From: Haematococcus lacustris
Taxonomy: Eukaryota > Chlorophyta > Chlorophyceae > Chlamydomonadales > Haematococcaceae
Assembly: GCA_030144725.1 (NCBI GenBank)
Contig: JASKMD010000006.1
Span: 8,250,949-8,314,948 of the forward strand
Reading direction: 5' to 3'
DNA length: 64,000 bases
Part shown: piece by piece, positions 53,401-64,000 of the stretch
Position numbering within the stretch: position 1 is the stretch's first letter
How the letters are laid out: every line of letters begins with the position of its first letter
The notes under the pieces: generated by a model
Seen by the model: only the letters and a program-made list of their open reading frames with translations
What the model was told of the DNA's origin: nothing
Databases searched by the model: none
Program-made: the position numbers and the translations under genes

Positions 53401-56400
53401 ACTTACCCATTTCACTAAGGCTGGAGATCTGCGGGTCAGGTGACGAGCAGGTTTGAGGCAGCAAGTGTGCGGGGGATCACACTCACTCCATGCCTGCTGG
53501 CATTCCCACACTGCTGCTGCACCCCACATGTGTCACCAACAACACAAAACACTGTACACACTGCAGGGTACCGCGCTCCCAGCTGTGACAGCCACCGGCT
53601 GCCCAGCCATGGGGGTGGGGCTGCTGCTGCTGCTGCTGCTGCTGTGCCTGCACCTGCAGCTGCTTCCTGCCAAGCAAACAATTCGTCCCATACACCAATG
53701 GCCTCCCTCCCAGCAACCCCCTCCCGACACTGACCTTGTTTGCCCCAGCCAGTGATGGAAGCTCCTGCTCCCAGCACTGCATCAGCACCGAGCTTGACAC
53801 CCGCGGTGCAGTATCGTCAGCTTTGGCGATCCTGCTAAGCGCTGCTGCCACCACAGTTGACACTGACACCACTGCTGCTGCTGCTGCTGGTGCAGCTGCT
53901 GCTGCTGGTGCTGCTGCTGGCATGGGAGCAGTGCAGGCTGCGGCGCCACGCTCACACGCTTGGGACATGTTCTCATCACCCTCCATGTCCCAAACCTTGA
54001 CAGACACTCTGCAGGCACAGCCCAGGCATCAGTGCAGGCTGTTGGCCTGGGGCCCAATAGTGGCAATCCAGTAGGCAGCTGTTGCCAGTATGTGCAGCCA
54101 TGGACGGCTGTCGCAGTGACGACCTTGCCCCGCTTCCTTACCCCTGTCCCAGCCCAGGCCAGCCCAGGCGAGGGGTCTCTTGGGCAGTGGATGGTGGGCG
54201 CAGCAGGCAGGGGCTGGCGCGGCTGCGGGCAGCCGAAGAGAAGGCGCTGAGGAGGATGCGTTCTCCAGCCTGCAGCTCCGAGGAGGAGCCAGGGCCCCCC
54301 AGCACCTGGGTCTGCAGGTACCGCCACTCAAAGTCCAGCTCGCCTGCAGGCAGTCCCCAGGGGCAGCAGCAGCAGCACCGTCACCACCAGCGGCAGCAGC
54401 AGCGCTGGCAGTGGCAGTTGACAGGTGGTGGTTGTTGCGTGTGGGTGCGTGTGGGTGCCTTCATATGTGTGTGTGTATGTGTGTGTGTTTGTGTGTGGGT
54501 GGGTGTTCAAGTGAGTGTGCATGATGTGGTGTGTTGACATAGACGATGTGTGCAAGACCCTAGTCATCACTGACACGCCCAGGCTCACCGTGCAGCAGGT
54601 GCCATATGGCTGGCTCCATCACAGCGCAGGTCTCCAGCAGGGCCTGGCCAACTGTTTCCAGCACTTGGGTGGAGTACCTACACACCGGGTGTGGGGGTTT
54701 GCAGCTGGCAGCCTTGGCAGGTGTAGGGCGCAGACACACAGGAAAGGGGCAGGCAGCTACTCAGCACCAACACCCAGGAAAAATGCATGACAGCCACAAA
54801 CATTTGCNNNNNNNNNNNNNNNNNNNNNNNNNNNNNNNNNNNNNNNNNNNNNNNNNNNNNNNNNNNNNNNNNNNNNNNNNNNNNNNNNNNNNNNNNNNNN
54901 NNNNNNNNNNNNNNNNNNNNNNNNNNNNNNNNNNNNNNNNNNNNNNNNNNNNNNNNNNNNNNNNNNNNNNNNNNNNNNNNNNNNNNNNNNNNNNNNNNNN
55001 NNNNNNNNNNNNNNNNNNNNNNNNNNNNNNNNNNNNNNNNNNNNNNNNNNNNNNNNNNNNNNNNNNNNNNNNNNNNNNNNNNNNNNNNNNNNNNNNNNNN
55101 NNNNNNNNNNNNNNNNNNNNNNNNNNNNNNNNNNNNNNNNNNNNNNNNNNNNNNNNNNNNNNNNNNNNNNNNNNNNNNNNNNNNNNNNNNNNNNNNNNNN
55201 NNNNNNNNNNNNNNNNNNNNNNNNNNNNNNNNNNNNNNNNNNNNNNNNNNNNNNNNNNNNNNNNNNNNNNNNNNNNNNNNNNNNNNNNNNNNNNNNNNNN
55301 NNNNNNNATTCAGGCGTGCATGGTGGCAGGGGGTAGCAAGGCAGGGCGGCATGGTGGCAGGGGGGGAGCAAGCAAGGCGTGCATGCCATCAGCAACCTGC
55401 TACATCATCAACACGAGTGCGGCTCTTCTTCTGAGACCATCACACTCATGGCATGGCCATCATGGCCACGACCACCTCTGAATGCCTGATGTGGTGGTGC
55501 GGCTGAAGCTATGGGGGCTAGGAATTGGGGCCTGAGCCTGGTAAGCCACAGAGGTCCAGGCTGAACAAGGGCTCACAAAGCCCTGAGCGGTGAGGTGTGG
55601 AGGAGGTGGGCATGCTGGAGCAGCAGCAGCAGCAGCAGTGGGTGCATCTCAGGCAGGCATGGCAGCCTTCAGCCTGGTGATGCCAGGCAAGCGTACGTGT
55701 ATGTGAGCAGGCTGCAGCGCACCTCTGCGACATGTTGAGGTACAGGGCCATGAAGGGCCGGTCCTGGTGGTACATGGGGCACACCACCATGCAGCCTGCG
55801 GCCTCCTGGCTGGTGGCCAGGTACACGTCCTGGTGGGGGTTGCGGCTGTTTTGCATGAAGGCGGTGCAGTCGGACACCCACACAGCTTGCTTGGCCTTCA
55901 GGGCCTCACCCAGCACTGTGTTGGTGAGGGGCACTGCATGGCATTGCCACGCACCACAGGAAGATCAGCACCATCAGCTACCAGGGGTGATGCTTGTTGG
56001 CTGCGATATGGCACAGCCTTTGTATCCTCAGGGTGAGTCAGGGTGCTGCTGGGTACTATAGGAGCCTGAGGGGCAGGTACCTGTTATATATAGGGTTTCT
56101 GGAAGGGCTGGACGTGTGGGTGGTGAAGGGAGCTGGTGGCAGGGACCCCAGCACGGCGTCAATGTGTGCAAGGCACTGAAGGGCTGTCTGCCTACCCTGT
56201 GCTGCCCAATGGTGGCATAAGTGAGGCGCAGATCGCAGTTGACCCTGTGATGGCAAAGTGATCCTGCTGCATTCAATGGCACTGAGAGCACAGCATTTGG
56301 TGAAAAGGCCAGCCGTCAAATTGATTGTACGTAAGTGTGGCAGCAAGGTAGGATTGACTTAGTTTTTAGGAGTGTGAACTGTGAAAGCAAGGTAGGATCG

Positions 56401-58647
56401 AGTTGATTGTAGGAGTGTAAAGTGTGAAGCTGGGCGTGTGCGAGCATGAGGGGCAGCACATGAGGAGGGAGGCAGGCGCACTGACCACAGGTCCCTTGAG
56501 CTTCAGACAACAGGCTTGTTGGTGTCACGGTCACTGGGTCCCTGTCTACCACAGGTTGGAGCAGGCTGGCAGGAGATTCGTTGGGCACGCTGGGGTGGGG
56601 CTGGGAAGTAGTGGTTGGGCCAGTCAGGGCGGCACTTGGTCGGGTGGCGCGCTGTGGGCTGTTGCGCGTGGAGTAGGGGGGCACTGTGATGAGCCCCAGT
56701 GGCCCCGGGGCAGAGGGGCCAGCCAGGCTGCCAGGCTGCAGGGCAGTGCTCCTGTGGTCAGCTGCCCCAAGGGCGCTGGGACCCCAGTGCTGGTGCTGAG
56801 AGCATAGCTGAGCTGGTCTCTGCACCAGGCCAAGGATGCGGGGATGGGTAGGCCTGGTGGACAGCGGTTGGAGGTCGCTGTTTTGTGCTGCGCTGCTGCC
56901 AGCCAGCTCTGTGGCAGGGTGATTGGAGAGGGAGGCAAGGTGGGTGATGTTACTGGTCCAGGGGCCGGAGGCAGACAGTGATGAGCTGTGCCAGGGGCCA
57001 CGCCTACAGCAACCACCAGCACAACACAGCTGACGCGTCATCTGCTTGCAGGGTCAGTTTTTGATCTGCTGCTGCGCAGTAACCACTACCACGAGCTTGT
57101 GGTACGTGTTTGCGAGCTGCTGTGAGCACGATGATGTTGCTGGTCATCACCATCACTGTCACCACCATCATCACATGCAATGAAAACAAGACAGTACATA
57201 CACCACTGTTCCATGGCCCGGTGATCATGAGCCTGCCTTGCTGCGTGCCTGTGGGGAACACCAGCCTCTACACTGCCGGCTGTGGGCGCTGCTCTTTGCA
57301 CTATTACGTGCCTGTGCCAGCTTGCTAGGGACACACTACTGCTGTGCAGCTGCAGGCTGTGAGAGATTGTGCTGTTCTGCTGGTGGGATGCAGCAGGATG
57401 CAGGCTGTGTGAGCTGGCTCACGTTGCATCTCCTTGAGTGTAGCTGCTCTTCCTGCTGCGCGAGGCATCTGGCTCAGGGCCCTGGTGCCATAAGTTGTCA
57501 AAGAGCAAGGCAGAAGCCGCGTCGTTGCGAATGAAGGCTACGCGGCACTGCAATGGGCTCTGATGCAGGGCCTGCAGCTGCTGCTGCATCACTGTCCAGG
57601 ACACAGCCTGCAAACGCAGTCGCAGCAAGCTGGAAGGGCAAGGGCAGTAGGCATAGGCGCGGGCACAAGGGGAAGGGAGCAGAGGGGCTATTTACCAGCA
57701 CAGTAAAGCTGGTAGTTGCTGTGCCGTGCCCTGGATGGCCTGTGTGGCTGCCTGCGTCCCAAGTCACATTATGAGCTGGTGTTGGAAGGGCTATGCCCAG
57801 GGCATAAGCAGATGCAGCATATCGCTGTGCTTGCTGGTGCTTGCAGGCTTGGCATGTTGCAACACCCTACAGGGCATGAGTGAGGACTGCCAGCTTGCAT
57901 GGCACTGTCGGGAGGACCTTGCAGTCTCGCATACGGTAGCAGGGGTGGTCATGCTTGTCTGCCACTGCACCTTTGCAAGGTCGCTCAGCGAGTTGCAGGA
58001 GCTGATGCATTGCTGTATGGCACAGTAGGACGTCAGCTGGCCATCTAGGAAGAGGCGGCTTAGCCAGGTGGCCGCCACTTCTCCAGCCATCTCCCAGCTG
58101 CATAACCACACCACATGCAAAATTACAGAGGGTGAGTGTGTCCAACATGCCACTGCTATGTTTAAAGAGGTCTATGGCAGCCATGATGGTGGCGGCTGCA
58201 TGCTCTTCTGTGCGGAACATTTAACAACCGAACTGGCTTCCTGTCTGCCTGCCTTGCTTGGTTGTCTGCGGCAATGCCATGTGTCGGAGCCTGAACAATG
58301 CCTCTTCAGCTTCCTTGCTCACATTGCATGCGCCTGACTATATTCCATTTGTGAAGCGTGAAAGCTTGTGATACAGCTGTCTAGTAGGTTGCTGAGTGGA
58401 CACTGGCTGCTGCCCAAGGTTGCTGAGTGGACACCAACCTTGGGTCTTCAAAGAACATTGGCTTGCTGTGTCCAAGGATGAGCAAGCCAGCAACTGTTTG
58501 GTTGCATTGCAATGGCGCCAGGAAGTAGGATTGCATCACCGGCGTGGTGTGTGCCTTGTGCACGTCAGGCTGGGGTCCTGTGATGACCCAACGCTTCTGC
58601 GACGCCAGCAGCTCCCGCACGATGCGGCTTGTCAGCGGCTGAGGCAC
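44424..58647 (-). CDS. Large GAF-domain TKL-type protein kinase (start and 3' end unresolved)
   Basis: One gene of about 14 kb. N-terminal GAF-like segments: about 58437-58647 (IVRELLASQKRWVI, QSYFLAPLQCNQTVAGLLIL) and about 55730-55934 (LGEALKAKQAVWVSDCTAFM, AAGCMVVCPMYHQDRPFMAL), with linker exons between them and an N gap beyond. A long Ser/Pro-rich region (about 51900-52919) leads into the kinase: ISAKIGAGGFGACYRG (exon ending 51614), AAIKVVHDRHGS (50956-51063), RALVICMEYCDMGTL (49902-50337), LVHRDVKLQ (49504-49619), NVLLKSHSND (49156-49213), SDFGLVKLN and GTVTHLPPEAF (from 48758), SSMDIWAFGVCMW (46906-46960), ELATGRAVYGALM (45305-45436), CWDSNPGARPTAEEL (44424-44868). Splice phases agree across nearly all of these. 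The Gly loop, Lys, HRD and DFG are intact. Exon 49902-50337 carries a Gln-rich insert. Several Fanzor-like copies sit in introns. Confidence 0.8.
45835..46031 (+). mobile_element. Fanzor-like family: solitary 3' tail
   Basis: Only the conserved non-coding tail is present (GTCAGGCAATGCTGTAGGTGG...AAGGTGCTGG), with no coding remnant. It lies in a kinase intron, 45437-46905. Confidence 0.7.
46365..46860 (-). mobile_element. Fanzor-like element copy e
   Basis: The tail starts CAGCACCTTG at about 46365 and runs right into a damaged coding remnant on the minus strand (46560-46850). The reverse complement of the RuvC-III DRDCNAALN stretch is recognisable near 46790-46820, interrupted by about 90 bp of unrelated sequence. 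Confidence 0.6.
46987..47075. repeat. 13-bp minisatellite
   Basis: Seven copies of GGAGGTGCCCTTT, beginning 27 bp upstream (on the minus strand) of the kinase exon that ends at 46960. Confidence 0.9.
47150..48207 (+). mobile_element. Fanzor-like element copy d (longest)
   Basis: Plus-oriented copy inside a kinase intron. The coding part (about 47220-47935) is followed by the complete 3' tail, which ends in GAGAGCCAAGGTGCTG at about 48207. Confidence 0.75.
47220..47935 (+). pseudogene. Fanzor/TnpB-like (OrfB) nuclease, frameshifted (copy d)
   Basis: Reads GGWGADAVLRACCKGVCRP, then VVLVDEHRTTRVSSAVNGQ (RuvC-II, Glu present), the PAGWKPPEGAGG linker, and in a shifted frame the Lys/Ala-rich linker and RWLDRDCNAALNMQ (RuvC-III). 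A second shift after the RuvC-III motif ruins the GKEYPGLGYKR tail. At least two frameshifts separate the blocks. The first RuvC Asp is not present. This copy extends furthest towards the N-terminus of the family in this window. Confidence 0.65.
50145..50200. repeat. CTG/CAG-rich stretch encoding the Gln tract of the kinase
   Basis: Imperfect CTG repeats on the plus strand, read on the minus strand as EEQQRQRQQEQQQQQQQ inside the kinase exon 49902-50337, between the N-lobe helix C region and strand 5. Confidence 0.85.
54465..54520. repeat. GT-rich microsatellite
   Basis: Interrupted (GT)n stretch with TATG and TTTG variants in a kinase intron. Confidence 0.85.
54808..55307. other. Assembly gap (500 N)
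   Basis: Exactly 500 unknown bases in the middle of the kinase gene, between the linker exon near 54600 and the second GAF-like exon near 55900. Confidence 0.98.
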
Positions 58648-59609
58648 CCCAGGCTTCCCACCCAGGTGGCTGGTGTGGCTGGCCTTCCCTGATGAGGCTA
58701 GGCAGGTATGTGTGGTGCCGCATGGCGAGAAGCCAATGGCACTGCATGGGAGTCAGCAACAGCAGCAGCAGCAGTAGCAGCAACACCAGCAGCAGGGAAT
58801 GTGTAAAGATAGGTGCAAAATCCTGACAAACTTCAACATTCTCTACTCCCTCAGCCTTACTAATCCCATTTGCTTACTTTCATTAGTACAGGTGATGTAA
58901 CAAGCAGGAAGCTGGGCCTAATCCCTTACCACACAAGGTCAAGTCTGCCGTATGATGCAAGCAGCGAACAGCTCTCGCACAATTGCGTATATGCACCACA
59001 ACTTGCAACTTGCGCCAGAACTTGCAGCAGATCAGCGCAGTTTGGCTTCTGTAGCATACGGCATTGGTAAAAGGCAGCAGGTCTGCAGAATCTACGGAGG
59101 CAGCTCGGAGACGCCCTGACTCACATACGAAGCATAACCATCTCTCTCAGACGCCTCGTCGTGCGGAGCTGAAGGCAAGGTCTGCTCCTGCAAGTCCGTT
59201 GCTGGCTTCGTACCATCTACGTATCTCTTCCGCTCGAATGACCAGCAGCAGGCTGCCATCAGCAGGCATGGGCAGCGATATCACTGACGCGCCGCTGTAC
59301 ACTAAACAATGGATATTTCGAAAGAAAACGGATTGTTGCGAAGTGAGAGCAACGGGAGGACATGTCGATTATTAATGTCGATGATGAACGGCGCATTCCT
59401 CGTTCCCTTTGAAGTACAGAACCAAGAACGTGTATAGATATGATCAGCTGATTGTATCAGCTGCTCGTGATCCATCTAGATGATGAGCGTGTGCAGGGGA
59501 TGGACATTTTGTATGTACATTTTGCATGTACAAATGACAGTGCGCCCGACATATCCGACATCCGGCATCCGGCCTATTTCACTCATCCACGTATCGCACA
59601 TTGGCAGCA
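58648..59609. other. Divergent intergenic region between the kinase and the membrane-protein gene
   Basis: Should contain the 5' exon(s) and promoter of the kinase (minus) and the promoter of the gene starting at 59610 (plus). A (CAG)n patch lies at about 58755-58795. The frame at 59064-59375 has no recognisable domain. Confidence 0.4.
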
Positions 59610-62600
59610 ATGGAGACAGAAGTGTTGAGCGGTGCACCTGCAGAAAACACCGAGTCTGAACAAATTGAGCACGCAATCCTCGTGTGCACTTTGCTGGCTG
59701 CTTATGCTGTGCTAGCATCAACATGCTATGGCTGGTGAGGTTAGCGTACGTATCTGGTGCCCGCATCCTTTTGACTGCGTTGACCTGCATTGCCACGCAG
59801 GAAACAATGGAAGCAGTATCGCCTCAAAACGTCAAAAGCCCTTAGCCCGTCGTCCTGCTCCCCGCCTCCTCTGACCAGGCTTGCTAACCTTGGTCTGGAT
59901 ACCCCAATTAGTAGGGATTACACTGACATCCCAGCACCACCATTCAGCCTGGACCAGGAAGTGATGACGACAAAGAGGAGGAGCTGTGCCACACGCACGC
60001 CATCTAGACCTGCTGGCTTGCATACTCTTAACGATATGGGAACTCAAGGCCAGCTGCACGACAACTTGCAGCAAGGTGTGCTTGCATTACAAACCACATC
60101 ATTACAAATACAGCTAGTGGCTAGTAGCATCTATCAAGGAGCACTGTCAATAGTAAAGATGAAGCAACGTTGCCTCATCTTGGAATGTTGGTGACATCTT
60201 GCAATGTGCAGGTTGGGATCCAGCTCTGCTACAAAGTTGTGCTCATCACAAGGAAGCTGTCAGCAGCTTGCAGGGATTGCAAGAGGACAAGGAGTTCCAA
60301 GCCTACATTCGGTCAGTCATGGCAAGGATCCTGGCTCTCGCCATAGCCTCACACCTTTGTGTGCATCCGTTGCAGCCACACTCTGTTAGTAGCTCAATCA
60401 GCCCCCTCGTCCCTCACTAGGGCCTCCATTAGAGTCAGACCACTAGGGATCACCAGGGACCACTCAGAATGTTGTTATGGGGCTGTGCGGAGTTATGTTC
60501 CTATGCATATGGCACATAGCACATGGCATGAGCGCCTACCACCTACACTATTGCCTGATGGGCTGTTGCCCTATACACTATTGCTTGAAAGGGGCGGTGA
60601 CCTTCTCAAGCAACTTAGGTTTTCCCCGGAGATCCATGGAGTACTGACTGCTGACAGATGCCTCGCCAACCGTAGCTCAATCAACTTAAACTGGCCTACG
60701 AGTACTGGAGGCTTCCTGCTCTGCAGGAGCAAGCATGGTAACCTGGACCTTCACATGGAGCAAGTGGAGGCGCGTTTGCACACTTATCGCCATCTGCGCA
60801 CCATTGACCGAGGCGGCTTTCTCTTCGCCTTGAGCCGAAATGATGTCAAAGTGAGCACAGCTTGGCTGCCAGTGCATCTGTGTCAACGCTACACGAGTCC
60901 ATGTATTTGCATGTGCAGGAGTTTGTCCACAGACCTGCACCCAGGCACCTCCTGGTGTTGGAGCAGGTGCTCACCAGTGTGGCGGTCTATGCCTGTTTCC
61001 TAGCCATCCTTCTCAACATACCTGGAGGCTGCGGATGCCTCCTGGGGCTCTTGACAGCTCAGACCCTCTTTGCCTGGGCAGCTAGTCATCCCAGCCTCCT
61101 GGCGCGTGGCCTGTCGCTCTATGCTGTGCGGGCATGCCCAGGGTGAGCCCTTTCGGCACCAACCCGCCCTTTCACACAAGCAGTGTCATGCCAGGGTGTT
61201 TGGTCTACAGCGCCTTCAGCACTACCCCCTATAGCTGATACAGCTTGACCAAGGTTGACAAAAGAGGCAACAGCCCTCACTATTGATAAACCCCAACTCA
61301 CACTCGTGGGTTGTATCAAATCTGGCCACTCTCTGCTGACATCAGGCCCTCTCATTTGGCCCTCTCAATCTGCAGGCTTTAGCAGCAAGAGGGTGATGGT
61401 AACAGGGCAGTGTGACAGTGTTGTATGCCCTCACTCAGCACCTCCCTTCTCACCCCAACGGGCAACAAGCACCACATAAAGGTGGAACCAGGTCCCCTCA
61501 CTACTGTGTTTGATCTGTATTTTTCAAACCTTGACCTGACCTAACCATGGGCCGCTGTGCCCTCACTCAGCAGGTACCCTGAGCACACCCTGGCAGCCGG
61601 CTTCTGGCGCACCAGCACGGCTGCCCTGGTGGACATCCTGTTCCTGTGCGCCACAGCAGGTACGCACTTGAACGCTTGAAGTGCTGCCTGTCCGCACGCT
61701 GCAAAGAGTGCCAAATCGTGTTTCACCATCCACATGTTTTGGTGTACATCACTCTCTACTCACCGCTGTGCCATTTCAACATGACAAACAGTGCGAGCAG
61801 TGACTCGCCCCAACGTCACATGTTCTTGTGCACAGGACACCTGACATAGCAAGCAGCATGAGCAATGACCAGCTAGGTCTTTGTACTGCCTCAGCACTAT
61901 CAGCAATCACACAATCAGGTCACTGAAGTGTATCTTCGGACCTGCACTGACTGCACATGTGCTGATGTCCTTGGCGCTGTCCTGTCTGCTGCAGGCATCT
62001 CAGTGTTGGTGTCCTTGGTGCTGTCCTGTCTGCTACCCCACCGGCAGACATGTGGCCAGCTGCTGCTCGGCATTCATTGCGAACAGGAGGTGTCCCAGCC
62101 AGCGACTATGCCACAGTTTAGCAGCCTCGCGTCCAGCCCACACCACCAGCCCACCTCAGATGCCCAGGGCACAGGCTCCGGCCTTGCAGCCCGTCTGATG
62201 CAGCGGCGGCCTCTGGCCTACACAACCCGGGAGCACGGCAAGTGCAGCAGCCCAGCCTCATCTCAGCAGCATGGCAGCCCATGTGGCTCAGCTGCGGAGC
62301 AGGTGGTGGGTGTTGGCCAGTGCAGCCGCCCAAGTCAAGGGTGGGCAGGAGGGCTTTGCGGCGCCAAAAGGGATCTGGACCCTTTGGCAGAGGACACGAG
62401 TCAGCCCGCTGCAGGCACCCCCCAGCACTCTGGTGCCCAGCCTGCGGTACAGTACACAGGCAGCCTGTCCATGGCCTCCTGGCTGCGAACAGGCATGGCC
62501 CCTGCGCCCATCATGCACGCTGACAGCCCATCCGCATTCAACAGCCCATCTTTGGGTGGGCCTGGCTGGGTGGGGCAGTGGGGCACTGTACACGCTTCAG

Positions 62601-62818
62601 GCGGCTGGGGCAGTGAGCTGGCCGCCAGGCTGCAGCACCCAACCACCCACACCATGCAGCTGGGCAGGCTGGTGGAGCAGGAATCACCCTGGCCAAGCAA
62701 GAGGCCCACTGCCAGCCCGGCTGTCACTCATCTCAGTCAGTGGACCATCAGCAAGCGAGACAGACGCACTGTGCAGCGGCCACGACACCCATCCGCTGAA
62801 GTGTTTGAGATCGAGTAG
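59610..62818 (+). CDS. Multi-pass membrane protein with RDD-like C-terminal segment
   Basis: Seven exons that join in phase: 59610-59734, 59801-60075, 60212-60311, 60619-60850, 60919-61142, 61574-61659, 61995-62818. They encode 621 residues. Membrane segments: residues about 22-40 (AILVCTLLAAYAVLAS), two hydrophobic stretches in exon 5 (VLTSVAVYACFLAILLNIPG and LLGLLTAQTLFAWAAS), and a pair spanning exons 6-7 (ALVDILFLCATAG, then ISVLVSLVLSCLLP). The pair is preceded by GFWRTSTAALVD and followed by RQTCGQLLLGIH, the Arg...Asp...T.GQ..LGI pattern of RDD-family membrane proteins; this assignment is tentative. The last ~240 residues are a hydrophilic, Ser/Gly/Gln-rich tail ending EVFEIE. Function unknown. 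Intron 3 contains a solitary Fanzor-like tail. Confidence 0.72.
60395..60570 (-). mobile_element. Fanzor-like family: solitary 3' tail in intron 3
   Basis: Reverse-oriented tail with AGCCCCCTCGTCCCTCACTA at its end, then ATTAGAGTCAGACCACTAGG and a diverged CATATGGCAC...CATGGCATG block. No coding remnant. It is cut at about 60570, where unrelated intron sequence resumes. Confidence 0.7.
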
Positions 62819-63465
62819 TGTGGGTGGTGCAGCGCAGGCTGGGGGCATTGCAGGCTGCTGAGCCAGAGGCTGAGGCTGAGATCTGTGTAGCTAGATTTCA
62901 ATTACTGGGAGGGGTTTGAGCTCCCACCATATCTATTTCGATGAGCGCATAGGGACAACATGTGGGAGGTGGGGACCCTTATGTTGGTATCCTCACTGGG
63001 GAGCATGGCGCGTAACTTGAGCATGCATCAAGCTCAGCATCAAGCAGTATACACCCATCACCTCCCAGTCCAGCCTACATACAACGCCATGCATGAACGT
63101 CACCTGTTATCGAGCCTACTCCACCTTCCAAGGGCAGGGCTGCATCAGCAATGGACCCCCTCCACCCCAATTGGGCAGCTGAGTAGGTTTAGGCCAACAA
63201 AACTCATTCAAAACTGTCAGCCCAACAAAACTCATTCAACAAGGAACAACATGATGGACTGTGGGTAATCTCGCTCCGCTACAATCATCGCAGCGGTGGG
63301 GGCTGCTGAGGCTGGCACATACAGGGCACCACCTCAGCAGAGCAGGGGGTGGGACCCACATGCACTGCTGTCACTGCTGCCCTACCTTGTTTTGCATTGG
63401 GATGGACTGTCAGCGTCAAGAGCAGCGGGTGTGGGATGGGCAGTTACTCAAATTAACGCAAAGGC
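62819..63465. other. Region without a supported gene (3' flank)
   Basis: Presumed 3' untranslated region of the membrane-protein gene followed by unassigned sequence. No TGTAA occurs before 63632, which is inside the next transposon copy. Confidence 0.4.
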
Positions 63466-63960
63466 ACAACCAGCTCCTCTCACTAGGGCCCCTAGTGAGC
63501 CCACCCCTAGTAGGGGTGGTGTTTTATTTGTATGGAGCTGTTTTCCCATGCATATGGCATGGGCAACTTCTACCTACATTATTGCCTGACCCCCGTGACA
63601 GGGCTGTAGTCTAAAGTTGGCATGACAAACATGTAAACTGATGACAGCTCAAACGCAAGCTGATGACAGCTCAAATGGGGGGGGGGCACACACTACTGTG
63701 CCGTAGGCTGCTGCTGCCGGGCTTGGGAGGCTGGTCTCGCAGCAGTCCGTAGCCCAGGCATGCGTACTTCCTGCCCTTGGTCGGCAGCCCAGGCAGGTCA
63801 GCTCATGAGCACAGCTCCAACGGGTGCCACTCGCTCTCCCAATGCTATAAATGTTTAGTCTACATGTTTGCATCGCAGTCCCTGAGTACCCACCTGCCAG
63901 GATGTGGTGGTACTTTGGCTTTGGCAGCCTTGCCCTGAGCAACCACACCCGCATGAGCTG
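63466..63960 (-). mobile_element. Fanzor-like element copy g (continues to the window end region)
   Basis: The tail (CACTAGGGCCCCTAGTGAGC, the CCCATGCATATGGCATGGG palindrome at about 63546-63564, GTGACAGGGCTGTAG) is followed to the right by a degraded minus-strand coding remnant (about 63690-63930) with recognisable but frameshifted KGKE and DCDA-N-like blocks. Confidence 0.65.
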
Positions 63961-64000
63961 CAGCGTGGAGTTGTCAAAATCTGCAATACCATGCCGATGA

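Noticed and set aside
58565..58786. Leu-rich N-terminus (poly-Leu) as a signal anchor for the kinase
   Set aside because: It is a CTG repeat read in a frame that differs from the GAF-like exon next to it.

Overview
This window is nuclear DNA from a green alga of the order Chlamydomonadales, probably close to Haematococcus. Every confident gene is split by GT-AG introns. The set includes a plastid-targeted PsbQ, a plant-type CDKB kinase, a UBC33/34-like ubiquitin-conjugating enzyme and receptor-type nucleotide cyclases with solute-binding-protein ectodomains, which are typical of volvocine algae. The candidate poly(A) signals are TGTAA. The genus is an inference. Two runs of exactly 500 N (11438-11937 and 54808-55307) are assembly gaps.

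Layout. 1-15 kb (minus strand): two tandem copies of a receptor nucleotide cyclase gene. The upstream copy (A) has a signal peptide, ectodomain, membrane segment and the start of the cyclase domain. Near position 5585 its catalytic domain runs directly into the middle of the ectodomain of the second copy (B), which leaves the window at position 1. 16.2-21.6 kb: three members of one DNA-transposon family with GTCAGR...CCCAAC terminal inverted repeats; the two whole copies have 5-bp target duplications. 22.8-26.1 kb (minus): tail-anchored E2 enzyme (UBE2J2/UBC33-like), head to head with psbQ (26.3-28.5 kb, plus) across 151 bp. 29.0-32.2 kb: a fourth member of the transposon family nested inside a Fanzor/TnpB-like element. 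32.6-34.3 kb (plus): CDKB. 35.9-39.2 kb (minus): PAP2-family sphingoid-base-phosphate phosphatase. 40-44.4 kb: repeat-rich, with Fanzor-like fragments, a relic of the 5-bp-TSD family and a 14-bp minisatellite. 44.4-58.6 kb (minus): one large GAF-TKL protein kinase gene whose introns hold several Fanzor-like copies. 59.6-62.8 kb (plus): a 621-residue multi-pass membrane protein with an RDD-like segment. 63.5 kb to the end: another Fanzor-like copy.

The identifiable genes serve separate functions (photosystem II, cell cycle, ER-associated ubiquitination, sphingolipid turnover, receptor signalling) and do not form an operon or pathway. The less ordinary content is mobile DNA. One family carries remnants of a TnpB/Fanzor-like RuvC protein plus a strongly conserved 3' non-coding tail that also occurs alone, as a guide-RNA-type region would. 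The other is a 5-bp-TSD transposon family encoding a coiled-coil protein with a shared DYS-TT-EEA module and no recognised transposase.
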